Source: Aphanocapsa sp. GSE-SYN-MK-11-07L
Lineage (GTDB): Bacteria > Cyanobacteriota > Cyanobacteriia > Thermosynechococcales > Thermosynechococcaceae
NCBI GenBank assembly: GCA_019359715.1
Contig: JAHHGS010000107.1
Location: 1 to 41,722, forward strand
Reading direction: 5' to 3'
Length of the DNA: 41,722 nt
A model generated the notes under the pieces. It was not told the origin of the DNA, ran no database searches, and saw nothing but the letters and a program-made list of their open reading frames with translations. The position numbers and the translations under genes were made by a program. Below, piece by piece: positions 1-8,338 of the stretch; within the stretch, counting starts at the first letter, position 1; each line of letters starts with the position of its first letter.

Positions 1-44
1 TCCCATTGCTCGTCCGTCAGATCCGTCGGGTATGCTTTTCTCAT
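1..44 (-). CDS. IS5-family (DUF4096-type) transposase, N-terminal fragment
   Basis: The leftward frame starts at ATG 44-42 and reads MRKAYPTDLTDEQW before leaving the window. This opening is typical of IS5-family transposases of the DUF4096 type. Only 14 codons are inside the window, so integrity cannot be judged. The AT-rich sequence up to about 125 (a run like cttttcaaacaccctctc) is probably the IS end with its terminal repeat, but its exact boundary is not clear. Confidence 0.7.
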   Translation of the reverse strand, partial: MRKAYPTDLTDEQW

Positions 45-149
45 GGCTCTTGATCCTCTGTCGTCTTCTTTTTAGACAGATTAATGGGTCAAGAGCTTTT
101 CTCAAAACTTTTCAAACACCCTCTCAGCAAATCCAGATGCTTAGTAGAA

Positions 150-244
150 CTATAGCAGTCCTAAATCAGTTGTGAGATTAAGGGGCTTTGTGAGAAAGGT
201 TTCACACTGAAGCCTTTCTCACAATTCACCGAGGATTGCTATAG
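150..244. repeat. MITE-like nested inverted repeat
   Basis: The outer arms 150-176 and 218-244 are imperfect inverted repeats: CTATAGCAGTCCT at the left, and AGGATTGCTATAG at the right; both also share TTGTGAG inward. Nested inside is a long hairpin, 188-203 against 209-224, with 16 paired positions including one G-T pair and a 5-nt loop. There is no coding capacity. The size (95 bp), ends and possible TA flanks suggest a small non-autonomous transposon; the parent family is not identified. Confidence 0.6.
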
Positions 245-450
245 ATTTTCTAAAATAGCTGATTGGCTACCAATTTCTGTAAAAATACCGAGCTTTGAAA
301 ACAAGCGATCAACTTAATTAGACTTACCCTCAGTATTTTTCTGTCGATTGGATTGGTTGGTAATTTCTGAGTTCAGCCATTTGAGAGAGAGCGATCGCTG
401 TTTGATGCTGATACATTCTTGGCGTTAACGCATTTTGAGGTAATAAAGTT
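245..450. other. Non-coding leader of the GlsB-type gene
   Basis: AT-rich sequence with one HIP1 octamer near 391. No convincing promoter or stem-loop was found. It presumably holds the promoter of the gene at 451. Confidence 0.3.
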
Positions 451-720
451 ATGAACATCATTGCTTGGATAGTTTTAGGTTTATTAGCTGGCGCGATCGC
501 CAAAGCAATTTATCCCGGAAGCCAAGGCGGCGGCATTCTTACAACAATGGTGCTAGGGATTGTCGGTGCTTTTGTCGGCGGCACCTTGTTTACTTTTCTT
601 AGCACGGGCACATTCCAGTTCGTCGCTTCTGGACTCAGTATTCCTGGAGTTTTTGTCGCCGTACTAGGGGCAATTATTGCAATTTTCTTGTGGGGTCTGA
701 TCACTCGCAAGGCTTCATAG
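451..720 (+). CDS. GlsB/YeaQ/YmgE family membrane protein
   Basis: An 89-residue, very hydrophobic, glycine-rich protein with three predicted membrane segments at about residues 2-20, 28-50 and 60-84. The first segment with GLLAGAIAK and the second with GIVGAFVGG are typical of the transglycosylase-associated (GlsB/YeaQ/YmgE) family, whose members are stress-induced inner-membrane proteins of unknown biochemical role. The ATG follows taataaag, a weak ribosome site. It stands alone with about 450 bp free on both sides, so it is likely transcribed by itself. Family assignment is firm; function is not. Confidence 0.85.
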   Translation: MNIIAWIVLGLLAGAIAKAIYPGSQGGGILTTMVLGIVGAFVGGTLFTFLSTGTFQFVASGLSIPGVFVAVLGAIIAIFLWGLITRKAS

Positions 721-1197
721 AAGTTGCTTGGCAAGATAAATTTGAGGCTGTTGTTTAAAGGCAGATTGCTTTCAAGAATTAAATTTAGGTTTTTGTAGTG
801 TAAAGACTCTTCCTGCTCAGCCTAAATTTAGGGAGAGTCTGGGTTATTGATTTTCAAATGCTGAATTTACTGAGCAAACATAGCCGTTTTAACTAGGTTT
901 CAAATTAGGTGCTGAGAGATAAACTCCGTTGGGGTAGACCTCTCAGCATTTGAATTAATTGTTAATTTAGTTTAAATCTTGGATTCTTGGATTAAACAGT
1001 ATCGTAAGATACAGAAAGTTAATTATTCGTTCACTTCGTCTGACCTTTGGTTGAGTGGGCTTCTTAACACTGTCTGTTTGCAGGCGGGTTAGGAATTAGC
1101 TTGAATCCTGTTAGATGAGGCGGAAGTAGGGAGATTCCCGAAGGAACGCGAACACTGATCATCCAAATCAAGTGACGAGTTCAAGGAGTCCAAAATT
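721..1197. other. Intergenic region with two stem-loops
   Basis: No gene is supported here. Two inverted repeats are visible: AGACTC/GAGTCT around 804-839 with an inner CTAAATTTAG palindrome, and TGCTGAGAG (910-918) with CTCTCAGCA (940-948). The first may end the transcript from 451. The rest, 950-1197, is probably the promoter and long leader of the DUF4278 gene. Confidence 0.4.
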
Positions 1198-1626
1198 ATG
1201 GCAAAACTTACCTATCGCGGCGTTGGCTACCATCGCAAGCAGCTACCCGATGATCTTGCAGAACGGGCGGCAGTAGTCCAGCACGAAGCGCCCAGCCCAA
1301 ATATTGTGCCAAGTGGCGTTCTGCCGGTGCCGCAGCCGGTGCATCGGTTAACCTACCGCGGAGTGAGCTACGAAAAGCCGATCGCGCAACAGCCGATTAA
1401 GGAAACGGCGATCGCCCAAAGAGGAATCGTTGTTGAAAAGTTGAAGCCTGCACCTGTGCCGACTCAAAACCGGATGGCAGTTCGTACGCTTCACACCGAT
1501 ATCATTGATCAAGAGCAGCGCCAGAGCTTCTTGCAGTATCTGCAAAGTTGCCTAAAAGAGGCGAAGGCAACAGGGGATCTTGATCGAGTCTTACAGCTGA
1601 GACAGGAAATTCAACTCCTGTTCTAA
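1198..1626 (+). CDS. DUF4278 domain protein
   Basis: 142 residues. Two copies of the short cyanobacterial DUF4278 signature are visible: KLTYRGVGY at the start (about residues 3-11) and RLTYRGVSYEK at about 50-60. Between and after them is a proline/valine-rich linker, and residues 95-142 form a charged helical tail (QEQRQSFLQYLQSCLKEAK). No catalytic motif or signal peptide is seen. The family is abundant in cyanobacteria and has no assigned function. A strong terminator follows directly, so it is monocistronic. The ATG lies about 9 bases after the purine-rich run aaggag. Confidence 0.85.
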   Translation: MAKLTYRGVGYHRKQLPDDLAERAAVVQHEAPSPNIVPSGVLPVPQPVHRLTYRGVSYEKPIAQQPIKETAIAQRGIVVEKLKPAPVPTQNRMAVRTLHTDIIDQEQRQSFLQYLQSCLKEAKATGDLDRVLQLRQEIQLLF

Positions 1627-1643
1627 CCCGATCACCTCAGTTC

Positions 1644-1683
1644 AAAACCAAGCAGACAGAGTATTCCCTGTCTGCTTGGTTTT
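1644..1683 (+). terminator. Rho-independent terminator after the DUF4278 gene
   Basis: A perfect 16-bp stem (AAAACCAAGCAGACAG with its complement at 1668-1683) with an 8-nt loop. The stem ends in a T run on the plus strand and an A run at its start, so it could act in both directions. Confidence 0.85.
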
Positions 1684-1824
1684 GGAAGGTTAAAATGTTG
1701 CATATTTGTTACATTGTTGTTACATTAGTTAACAACGCAGCAGCAACTTATATTTTTGCCTCTATCAGCAAGGTTATGTAGTTAGTCTGTACTATCTGAA
1801 TCAAACTTCAACCTAAAATCTAAT

Positions 1825-1854
1825 CCCTGCTGCTCTCCCAGCCAGGGTTTTTTT
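1825..1854 (+). terminator. Terminator-like stem in the pyrR leader
   Basis: CCCTGCTG and CAGCCAGGG pair with one bulge and are followed by seven T. It lies 77 bp upstream of pyrR and downstream of the DUF4278 terminator. It could therefore end a short transcript starting near 1700-1800, or serve as an attenuator for pyrR. I do not see the classic PyrR-binding anti-antiterminator sequence. Confidence 0.5.
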
Positions 1855-1931
1855 ATAGAAAGCGACTCAAATTTGGTCTTATCCTATAGCAATTACTCGG
1901 CAACGCATCAGGAAGGAACCTAACGTTCGCT

Positions 1932-2477
1932 ATGTCCGCTGAAACAGTCCAGATCCTAGCGGCCGAAGATGTACGACGCACTGTCACGCGTTTAGCTTCT
2001 CAAGTCGTAGAAAAGGCGCGAGGCGATCTTTCTAAGCTCGTGCTGTTAGGGATTTACACTCGCGGTGTGCCACTATCGCAAATGTTGGCCCATCAGATTG
2101 AACTCCTAGAAGGCAAGCTAGTGCCCGTGGGTGCTTTGGATATTACCTTCTATCGTGATGACCTTGATCAGATTGGGCCTCGCACTCCTAATCAGACTTC
2201 GATGCCGGTTGACTTGTCCGGTAAAACGGTCATCCTGGTGGATGATGTCATTTACAGTGGGCGAACAGTCAGAGCCGCGATGAATGCGGTCAATGACTAT
2301 GGGCGGCCTGACGCAATTTGGCTATTGGTATTGATCGATCGCGGGCATCGTCAGTTGCCAATTCATCCTGATTTTATTGGCAAAAGCTTACCAACTGCGC
2401 GTGAAGAAGATGTTAAAGTCTATCTTCAGCCAACGGATCAGCGAGACGCGGTCGAGCTGATCACTCGCTCAATTTAG
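1932..2477 (+). CDS. pyrR: Bifunctional pyr operon regulator / uracil phosphoribosyltransferase PyrR
   Basis: 181 residues, the usual length for PyrR. The PRPP-binding loop [13 protein letters not shown] is at about residues 100-112, and the type I phosphoribosyltransferase fold is recognisable around it. In Gram-positive bacteria PyrR binds UMP and pyr mRNA leaders and also makes UMP from uracil and PRPP. Its RNA-binding role in cyanobacteria is an inference. No other pyr gene is adjacent; glgB follows after 213 bp, probably from its own promoter. The ATG follows aggaaggaacc. A terminator-like stem sits in the leader. Confidence 0.92.
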   Translation: MSAETVQILAAEDVRRTVTRLASQVVEKARGDLSKLVLLGIYTRGVPLSQMLAHQIELLEGKLVPVGALDITFYRDDLDQIGPRTPNQTSMPVDLSGKTVILVDDVIYSGRTVRAAMNAVNDYGRPDAIWLLVLIDRGHRQLPIHPDFIGKSLPTAREEDVKVYLQPTDQRDAVELITRSI

Positions 2478-2690
2478 AGCAAGGCTATCCTTGGTTTAGA
2501 AGTTAGCAGAATTCAAGTCAGTCCACAACCTTCTAAGATTTTCAGAAAAGGGGTTGCACCGCAAAAACTCGATCCATTTTTCGGATAGGCTCTTAAGGAA
2601 ACACAGTTATTAATGTAAACTAACGAAACAAAGTGTTAATTTTTGCTTCGTAAACCCTCTGTATTATTGACTTCTGCCAATTTTAACCCC

Positions 2691-4985
2691 ATGACAATTA
2701 CCCCTGAACAGGTTGACCGCATTATCCACAATCAGCACCACGACCCCTTTGAAATTTTGGGGTCTCATCTGATCGAGCAAGACGGAAAGCCGGCGTGGAT
2801 AGTACGTGCTTATGTACCGAGCGCCAACGCTGCTTGGGTTGTCTGTCCGAGTGAGAAGACAGAGTACCCGATGGAAACCCTCCATAATCCTCACTTCTTT
2901 CAGTGTGTGATTCCAACGTCTGAACTGGTCAACTACCAGTTGCGAATTCGGGAGGGTGAACATGAGCGAGTTTTTTACGATCCTTACTCTTTCAAATCTC
3001 CTCACCTAACTGACTTTGACCTCCACCTCTACGCAGAAGGAAATCATCATCGGATTTACGAAAAGCTAGGCGCACACCTGACGAAACTAGATGGCGTAGA
3101 GGGGGTTTACTTTGCCATTTGGGCTCCCAATGCCCGCAATGTCTCTGTGCTGGGCGACTTCAATTACTGGGACGGCCGAAAGCACCAGATGCGCAGAGGG
3201 ATCACCGGCATTTGGGAATTGTTTATTCCAGGACTGTCTGTCGGCACTCATTACAAGTACGAAATCAAAAATTCGGCTGGACATATTTACGAAAAATCCG
3301 ACCCGTTTGGCTTTGAGCAAGAAGTTCGCCCCAAAACGGCATCGATCGTGGCTGACTTAGAGTCTTATACTTGGCAAGATACAGATTGGCTAGAGCAGCG
3401 CCGACGTTCTGATTCTCTCAGGCAGCCAATTTCAGTCTATGAGGTTCACTTAGGCTCATGGATGCATGGATCGTTTGATCAGCCGCCCCAATTAGCGAAT
3501 GGTGAGCCAGGCACCTCTGTCGGTGTTGCTGACCTGAAGCCTGGAGCTAGATTCTTAACCTACCGAGAATTAGCAGACCGTTTGATTCCCTACGTTAAAA
3601 AGCTCGGCTTTACCCACATCGAACTGTTGCCCGTTGCCGAGCATCCCTTTGATGGGTCCTGGGGCTATCAGGTGGTGGGATACTATGCCTGCACGTCTCG
3701 CTACGGCACGCCAGAAGACTTGATGTACTTTGTTGATCAGTGTCACCTGAATGGTTTGGGGGTGATTATTGATTGGGTACCGGGGCACTTTCCAAAGGAC
3801 GGACACGGCCTCGCATTTTTTGATGGCACTCATTTATACGAGCACTCAGACCCCCGGCAAGGCGAACACCTAGAATGGGGCACCTTAGTCTTTAACTACG
3901 GTCGCCATGAAGTCAGCAATTACCTAATTGCCAACGTTCTATTCTGGTTTGATAAATATCATATCGACGGGATTCGAGTGGATGCTGTTGCTTCCATGCT
4001 CTACCTCGACTATTGCCGTGAACCCGGTGAATGGTTGCCCAACCAGTATGGCGGTCGGGAAAACCTAGAAGCGGCAGAGTTTATTCGGCATATGAATAGC
4101 TTGCTTTTTAGCTATTTTCCAGGGGCGCTGGCGATCGCTGAAGAGTCCACCTCTTACCCGATGGTTTCTTGGCCAACCTATGCCGGCGGGTTAGGCTTCA
4201 ACCTGAAGTGGAACATGGGTTGGATGCACGACATGCTGGACTATTTCCACATGGACCCCTGGTTTCGCCAGTTTCATCAAGATAATGTCACCTTCAGCAT
4301 CATGTATGCCTTCAGCGAGAACTTCATGCTGGCCCTGTCCCACGATGAGGTGGTGCACGGCAAGAGCAACCTGATTGGCAAAATGCCGGGGGATGAGTGG
4401 CAAAAATTTGCTAACCTGCGCTGCTTGTTCACATATATGTTTACCCATCCCGGCAAAAAAACTCTATTTATGGGCATGGAGTTTGGTCAGTGGAGCGAGT
4501 GGAATGTCTGGGGTGACTTAGAGTGGCAGCTTTTGCAATATGAGCCTCATCAAACCCTCCAGAACTTTGTGGCTGACTTAAACCATCTCTATCGCCAAGA
4601 GCCTGCTTTGTATACCCAAGATTTCTCTGGCGAGGGGTTTGAGTGGATTGACTGTAGTGACAACCGCCACAGCGTTGTTTCCTTTATTCGGAAAGCTGAT
4701 GATAGTGAAGAGTTTATTTTGATCGTCTGTAACTTTACCCCCCAACCCCACAGCCACTATCGAGTTGGTGTCCCAGAGCTAGGGTTTTACACTGAACTGA
4801 TTAACAGTGATGCTCGTAAATATGGCGGCAGCAATATGGGAAACCTGGGCGGTAAGTGGGCAGAAGAATGGTCATTCCATAATCGTCCTTATTCCTTAGA
4901 TTTGTGTCTACCTCCCCTCGCGACTTTAGTTCTGAAGCTAGATCGAGAGAAAACCCAGGCGACGCGCAGCCTCTACAATAGTTAG
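2691..4985 (+). CDS. glgB: 1,4-alpha-glucan branching enzyme GlgB
   Basis: Makes the alpha-1,6 branches of glycogen, working on chains made by GlgA in the cytoplasm. From the chosen ATG (MTITPEQVD...) the protein has 764 residues, matching cyanobacterial GlgB; an upstream TTG at 2643 would add 16 unlike residues. Order: N-terminal carbohydrate-binding modules (DPFEILGSH at the start, then GDFNYWDGR), the GH13 barrel with [23 protein letters not shown] (nucleophile Asp), AEEST (acid Glu) and [10 protein letters not shown] (transition-state Asp), and a C-terminal beta domain. It is intact. It ends 51 bp before tRNA-Pro. Confidence 0.95.
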   Translation: MTITPEQVDRIIHNQHHDPFEILGSHLIEQDGKPAWIVRAYVPSANAAWVVCPSEKTEYPMETLHNPHFFQCVIPTSELVNYQLRIREGEHERVFYDPYSFKSPHLTDFDLHLYAEGNHHRIYEKLGAHLTKLDGVEGVYFAIWAPNARNVSVLGDFNYWDGRKHQMRRGITGIWELFIPGLSVGTHYKYEIKNSAGHIYEKSDPFGFEQEVRPKTASIVADLESYTWQDTDWLEQRRRSDSLRQPISVYEVHLGSWMHGSFDQPPQLANGEPGTSVGVADLKPGARFLTYRELADRLIPYVKKLGFTHIELLPVAEHPFDGSWGYQVVGYYACTSRYGTPEDLMYFVDQCHLNGLGVIIDWVPGHFPKDGHGLAFFDGTHLYEHSDPRQGEHLEWGTLVFNYGRHEVSNYLIANVLFWFDKYHIDGIRVDAVASMLYLDYCREPGEWLPNQYGGRENLEAAEFIRHMNSLLFSYFPGALAIAEESTSYPMVSWPTYAGGLGFNLKWNMGWMHDMLDYFHMDPWFRQFHQDNVTFSIMYAFSENFMLALSHDEVVHGKSNLIGKMPGDEWQKFANLRCLFTYMFTHPGKKTLFMGMEFGQWSEWNVWGDLEWQLLQYEPHQTLQNFVADLNHLYRQEPALYTQDFSGEGFEWIDCSDNRHSVVSFIRKADDSEEFILIVCNFTPQPHSHYRVGVPELGFYTELINSDARKYGGSNMGNLGGKWAEEWSFHNRPYSLDLCLPPLATLVLKLDREKTQATRSLYNS

Positions 4986-5036
4986 TGGTAAACTATTTCT
5001 ACAGATCGGCTTGTTTGAGCCAAATCGCAGAAATTA

Positions 5037-5110
5037 CGGGATGTGGCGCAGCTTGGTAGCGCACTTCGTTCGGGACGAAGGGGCCGCTGGTTCGAATCCA
5101 GTCATCCCGA
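5037..5110 (+). tRNA. trnP-CGG: tRNA-Pro (anticodon CGG)
   Basis: A 74-nt cloverleaf. The acceptor CGGGATG pairs with CATCCCG at 5103-5109, with discriminator A5110. The D stem is GCGC/GCGC, the anticodon stem CTTCG/CGAAG with loop TTCGGGA (anticodon CGG, reads CCG), and the T arm GCTGG/CCAGT with loop TTCGAAT. The CCA end is not encoded. Its 3' 49 bases are repeated at 22802-22850, so it is the integration target and is kept whole by the element. Confidence 0.95.
5062..5110 (+). other. Left attachment repeat (inside tRNA-Pro)
   Basis: The 3' two-thirds of tRNA-Pro from the base before the anticodon stem to the discriminator base. It is the left copy of the 49-bp direct repeat that bounds the element and it belongs to the intact tRNA. 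Confidence 0.85.
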
Positions 5111-5203
5111 TCGGTTGGGGAACCGTTAATTTGTAAGGCTTTTGGGAGTTTCCAGACATCTCCTGAAGGTCTTTTTTGTTGTCAACAAGCCAACGAGAAT
5201 CGG
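5111..5203 (+). repeat. S repeat, left inner copy
   Basis: The 93 bp directly after the tRNA are repeated imperfectly, in the same orientation, outside the right end at 22878-22968 (about three quarters identical by eye). Shared blocks are TCGGTTGGG, GTAAGGCTTTTGGGA, TCCAGAC and AAGCCAACGAGAAT. It opens with a small hairpin, CGGTT-GGGG-AACCG (5112-5125), that may end the tRNA transcript. Confidence 0.7.
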
Positions 5204-5231
5204 TCGTTAGGGCTGTCTGGGGTTGTAAAAT

Positions 5232-5250
5232 TACCCCGGAATTTACCCCG
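5232..5250 (+). promoter_or_regulatory. Paired TACCCCG direct repeats, left end
   Basis: TACCCCG occurs at 5232-5238 and 5244-5250, 12 bp apart, directly before the integrase ATG. The same pair with the same spacing lies inside the right end (22726-22744). I infer arm-type integrase or excisionase sites; their position over the integrase ribosome site also suggests autoregulation. Confidence 0.5.
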
Positions 5251-5251
5251 C

Positions 5252-6355
5252 ATGAAATGCACAATTGAAAACCACAATGGCAGGCTACGACTGCGTTGGC
5301 TCTACCAGGGCAAACGCTACACAATGGGCTGTGGCGTATCTGATACCCCGACTGGAAGGGCATTAGCCAAACAGAAGGCCAGTCGAATCGAACTCGATAT
5401 TGGGGCTGGCTATTTCGACCCCACATTGCTCAAATATAAACCTCGGATTCTAGGCAAGACTGCAACAGAGTTGACCTGTCCTGAATTGTTTGAGCAGTTT
5501 ACCCAAGCAATGAAGCGAGACAAGGCTCTCTGTCCTGGTTCACTGGAACGATATAAGGGGTGTCTGTCTCACCTGCGGCGATCGCTGTCTATCCCCGCTC
5601 ATCAGGTTACGCTCACCAGAGCAGGCAACTTTGCCAGTGTCCTGCTGGAGTCGGTCTGTAATCGCACTGCCAAAGAATACCTCTGGATGCTCAAAGCCTG
5701 TTGGGATTGGGCCAATGGTAACTATCACCTTGGTTCTGAGAACCCCTGGTCAAGCCAGTTACAGAGGATCAAACCTCAACCCCGACAGAAAACCAAGCCC
5801 TTCACTGTGGCAGAAGTGAGGGCCATTCTGGCAGGGTTCAAGGGCGATCGCTATTATTCGCACTATGCCGACGTGGTTGCCTTCTTATTTGGCGTAGGTT
5901 GTCGTCCGGGTGAGGCATTTGGGCTGCGCTGGCAGCACATCTCAGACACCTTTGAGACCTGCTGGATTGGTGAGAGTGTCAGCCGCGGAGTAAGGAAGTC
6001 AACCAAGACTGGGCGGGCCAGGACTATCCTGCTCAGCGCTTCGATTCAGGAAATGTTGCGATCACGGTTTCTGGCAGCCAACCCGAAGCCTGATGATTTA
6101 GTTTTTCCGGCTCCCAAGGGTGGCCCAATCAACGATAGATTATTCAACCGCCGCGCTTGGCATACTGTTCTAGAGCGGTGCAATATCGAATATCGCAAGC
6201 CCTACGGAATGCGTCACACCGCCATTAGTCATGCCCTAGCGAATGGGGCACACCATATCCAGGTGGCCGAACAAACAGGGCATGATGCGCGAGTTTTATA
6301 TTCTAGTTACGCGGCTGTGATCGAGGCTAAATCAGTATTTGTGGAGTTTTTATAA
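5252..6355 (+). CDS. int: Tyrosine recombinase (phage-type integrase)
   Basis: 367 residues. Residues 1-60 look like the short arm-binding domain (RLRLRWLYQGKRY), 70-170 the SAM-like core-binding domain, and 180-367 the catalytic domain. Catalytic positions: R218 in GCRPGEAFGLRW, K252 in TKTGRAR, R321 in YGMRHTAISHAL, H344 in QTGHDA and Y353 in LYSSYAAV. The usual His of the HxxR box is Tyr here (Y318). It should recombine the tRNA-Pro site with the circular element. The gene points into the element and its TAA overlaps the next ATG (TAATG), implying translational coupling. The ATG is chosen because the frame upstream runs into the terminator-like S repeat. Confidence 0.92.
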   Translation: MKCTIENHNGRLRLRWLYQGKRYTMGCGVSDTPTGRALAKQKASRIELDIGAGYFDPTLLKYKPRILGKTATELTCPELFEQFTQAMKRDKALCPGSLERYKGCLSHLRRSLSIPAHQVTLTRAGNFASVLLESVCNRTAKEYLWMLKACWDWANGNYHLGSENPWSSQLQRIKPQPRQKTKPFTVAEVRAILAGFKGDRYYSHYADVVAFLFGVGCRPGEAFGLRWQHISDTFETCWIGESVSRGVRKSTKTGRARTILLSASIQEMLRSRFLAANPKPDDLVFPAPKGGPINDRLFNRRAWHTVLERCNIEYRKPYGMRHTAISHALANGAHHIQVAEQTGHDARVLYSSYAAVIEAKSVFVEFL

Positions 6356-6642
6356 TGGGTACTTTTGAAATTCCTGACTTTGTTCCAAGTGAATTCCGGC
6401 TCGATATACTTCCCAGAGAATGGCTGGTCGATTTAAACGTCTCAAAACCAACGCCAGGTATTCCAGTCGTGCCGATTCAAGCCCCTACTCTTCCTCTAGG
6501 ACAGATTAATGCGGCTGTTGATGTGAATTTTTTCGCCTATCAGCTAGCTTTGCACTGGTTTATCAAATTTAAGTGGAAGCGAGGCTACAGAGTTCCTTAC
6601 GATCGACACCAAGACTGTAAAGCCGTTTGGCGAACTATTTAG
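6355..6642 (+). CDS. Unknown protein, N-terminal part of a frameshifted gene
   Basis: 95 codons from an ATG overlapping the integrase stop to TAG at 6640-6642. I do not recognise the family. The N-terminal half is proline-rich; the second half (FFAYQLALHWFIKFKWKRG) is aromatic and basic. The reading frame appears broken near its end. Removing one A from the AAA at 6619-6621 joins it in frame to the open frame ending at 7165, giving a protein of about 269 residues with a smooth seam (RHQDC then KPFGELFRSTFELCKEL). The short stretch KAVWRTI would then be an out-of-frame tail. It is probably cotranscribed with int. Confidence 0.6.
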   Translation: MGTFEIPDFVPSEFRLDILPREWLVDLNVSKPTPGIPVVPIQAPTLPLGQINAAVDVNFFAYQLALHWFIKFKWKRGYRVPYDRHQDCKAVWRTI

Positions 6643-6655
6643 AAGCACTTTTGAA

Positions 6656-7165
6656 TTGTGCAAGGAGTTGCACGCTTACCCGTCAGAATTTAACTCTGGC
6701 TACCTGCGATCGTCATTGTGGTGGTCGTTGGTGACAATGGAATTGTGGGAACTATTTAATAACCCCGATGTTGGCTCTTGCCCCCTTGATCCGACCTATC
6801 CCGCGTCTAAACGCCAAACAGTTCAGTTTCTCAGGGCCCTACACGAGTCAATTAGGAGTTGTGAGCCTCTGGTCATTGGCGATCGCTTACCCCATCTCAG
6901 TAACTTAGTCCTGGACACCAATAGAGTACTTTCCGGTCTGAGCATGTACAGCGATTTCAAGTCTAAGTACTTAACAAAAAACGATAGGAGAACGGGAGAG
7001 AAAGGCTTTTGGGAAGCCTTTGGTGCTTGTATTGCAGCAATAGACCGGGACAAAAACTATACCTCTCAGGTTTTCACTCCGACCAGCGCTATTTACCGCC
7101 CGGACAAAACTAACCAGTTGCGCCAGATTAACCCTGCCTGGCTGGACGACCAAAACAAAAGCTGA
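6656..7165 (+). CDS. Unknown protein, C-terminal part of a frameshifted gene
   Basis: Open from 6548 to the stop at 7165 in the frame next to that of 6355-6642. The first possible start is TTG 6656, then ATG 6746, but the protein-like sequence begins earlier (KPFGELFRSTFELCKELHAYPS). So this is better read as the rest of the preceding gene after a one-base insertion. The body (DRLPHLSNLVLDTNRVLSGL, GFWEAFGACIAAIDRD) is mostly helical with no known motif. Whether the split is real decay, programmed frameshifting or a sequencing error cannot be told here. Confidence 0.55.
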   Translation: MCKELHAYPSEFNSGYLRSSLWWSLVTMELWELFNNPDVGSCPLDPTYPASKRQTVQFLRALHESIRSCEPLVIGDRLPHLSNLVLDTNRVLSGLSMYSDFKSKYLTKNDRRTGEKGFWEAFGACIAAIDRDKNYTSQVFTPTSAIYRPDKTNQLRQINPAWLDDQNKS

Positions 7166-7218
7166 TCGCCACAACCCAATTAATGCAAGCTTTTCAGCCT
7201 ACCTTGCGTTAAAAAGGA

Positions 7219-7311
7219 TTTTTGGGTTTCGACTTTATAGTTTTAAAAACCCCGAAAGCCAAAAAACTCAAAAGCCGATCGCCCCTAGGTACCAACTAAC
7301 GCGATCGGCTT
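7219..7311 (+). promoter_or_regulatory. Spacer with two inverted repeats
   Basis: TTTTGGGTTTCG (7219-7230) faces CGAAAGCCAAAA near 7254 with one mismatch. AAGCCGATCGC (7272-7282) faces GCGATCGGCTT (7301-7311) perfectly with an 18-nt loop. The second stem is built on HIP1-like sequence. They separate the integrase transcription unit from the replication genes and may be a terminator or an operator. Confidence 0.4.
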
Positions 7312-7359
7312 AACCCCAACCGACAAACCAATCAAATTTACCGGAGGTTCACCCCAATA

Positions 7360-7623
7360 ATGGCACCAAAAACCCAGCTACAGCAATTTCCATTCGTTGG
7401 ATCGGCGGTTCTCGAAGCGCGGCTAGATCTACGAAAAACCCAACGGGTCGAACTTCAACGACAATTACCGTCCCCCCTTTACTGGTGGAAGTTTCCGGGT
7501 GGCCGCAAGATTTTTTGGAACTGGTTGCTTGTTCAGGATTTTCTGCTGAACGGCGATGTCCCAGCCCACCAGCGGCTAGTTGAGGAATATTTGGCGACTC
7601 TGCCCAGCAACCGGCCCGCCTAA
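7360..7623 (+). CDS. Small unknown protein upstream of the primase
   Basis: 87 residues, not recognised. The N-terminal half is polar and basic (LEARLDLRKTQRVELQRQL). The second half is rich in aromatic residues (PLYWWKFPGG, IFWNWLLVQDFLL) and could form a compact helical domain. A good ribosome site (ggagg, 11 bases upstream) precedes the ATG, which supports a real gene. It lies 73 bp before the primase start and is likely the first gene of the replication-packaging unit. Two HIP1 octamers at 7630-7637 and 7652-7659 follow its stop and can pair with each other. Confidence 0.6.
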   Translation: MAPKTQLQQFPFVGSAVLEARLDLRKTQRVELQRQLPSPLYWWKFPGGRKIFWNWLLVQDFLLNGDVPAHQRLVEEYLATLPSNRPA

Positions 7624-7696
7624 AAAAGCGCGATCGCCCCTGCTACGGAGTGCGATCGCTCAAAATTTTTGTGCAAATATCTACAGGTATTTTACC

Positions 7697-8338
7697 GTGC
7701 TAACACCAACCCACCACACCGAAATCGTCGGGGGCAGCGGCGTATCTGAACAAATAGCAGTTCTAAATTTTTGGACAATCACTGACCCGGTCGAGGTCGA
7801 TAAACTGCTCAACCGCAGCAACAGGGGCGGGAAGAACTCAGCGCAACTGGTTCCGGGTTGGGCTGTCGCAGGGGTTGACCCGACCACGGGTAAACGGTGG
7901 CTACAGGGCGTTCAGTTCAAACCAGACAGTCCCCCCACTGACCGCGAGGGTAAGCCCCAAAAATACCTGAGCGCTTCAGGGCGCGAAACCCAACCCCTTT
8001 TTCTGGACACGGGCGACGCGGGTTACTGGCAGAGGGTTCTGGCTGACCCAACCATCCCGATCATCATCACTGAGGGGGCAAAAAAATCAGGCTGTTTGCT
8101 AACTCTGGGCTATGCCGCTATCTCCCTCCCCGGCGTGTGGAATGGGCAGAAACAGGGGCGACTCAAACCGCTGATTCAGCAAATTTGCGCCGTTGGTCGC
8201 CAGGTGGGGATGGGGTTCGACGCTGATCTGATGGAAAAACGGGGCGTGCGACAGGCCCTGGACAAATCGGGGCAGATGCTCACCAACGCGGGGTGTGTGG
8301 TTTTGGTTATGCTGGGACAGCCAGTACAAAGGCATTGA
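7697..8338 (+). CDS. DUF3854-type primase domain, N-terminal part of a frameshifted primase-helicase
   Basis: From GTG 7697 (LTPTHHTEIVGGSG, VSEQIAVLNFWTI), which matches the usual opening of DUF3854 proteins of cyanobacterial plasmids and phages; the frame is open further upstream but reads poorly. DUF3854 is a Toprim-like primase domain: here IIITEGAKKSG and VGMGFDADL are the expected Toprim acidic motifs. The last codons (LGQPVQRH) are out of frame: the next frame carries WDSQYKGIDDL, the normal continuation. One extra base between about 8300 and 8312 explains the break. The rest of the protein is the entry at 8295-10304. Confidence 0.75.
   Translation: MLTPTHHTEIVGGSGVSEQIAVLNFWTITDPVEVDKLLNRSNRGGKNSAQLVPGWAVAGVDPTTGKRWLQGVQFKPDSPPTDREGKPQKYLSASGRETQPLFLDTGDAGYWQRVLADPTIPIIITEGAKKSGCLLTLGYAAISLPGVWNGQKQGRLKPLIQQICAVGRQVGMGFDADLMEKRGVRQALDKSGQMLTNAGCVVLVMLGQPVQRH

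Noticed and set aside
1884-1900. CTATAGCAATTACTCGG, similar to the MITE end at 150-244
   Set aside because: Only one end, short match; likely chance, kept as a search lead.
5034-5426. A minus-strand reading frame of 130 codons across tRNA-Pro, containing [14 protein letters not shown]
   Set aside because: This is the well-known spurious frame antisense to tRNA-Pro; the sequence comes from the tRNA itself.
6656-6700. TTG 6656 as start of a separate gene
   Set aside because: The frame upstream already looks like protein and joins the preceding gene after one base is removed.
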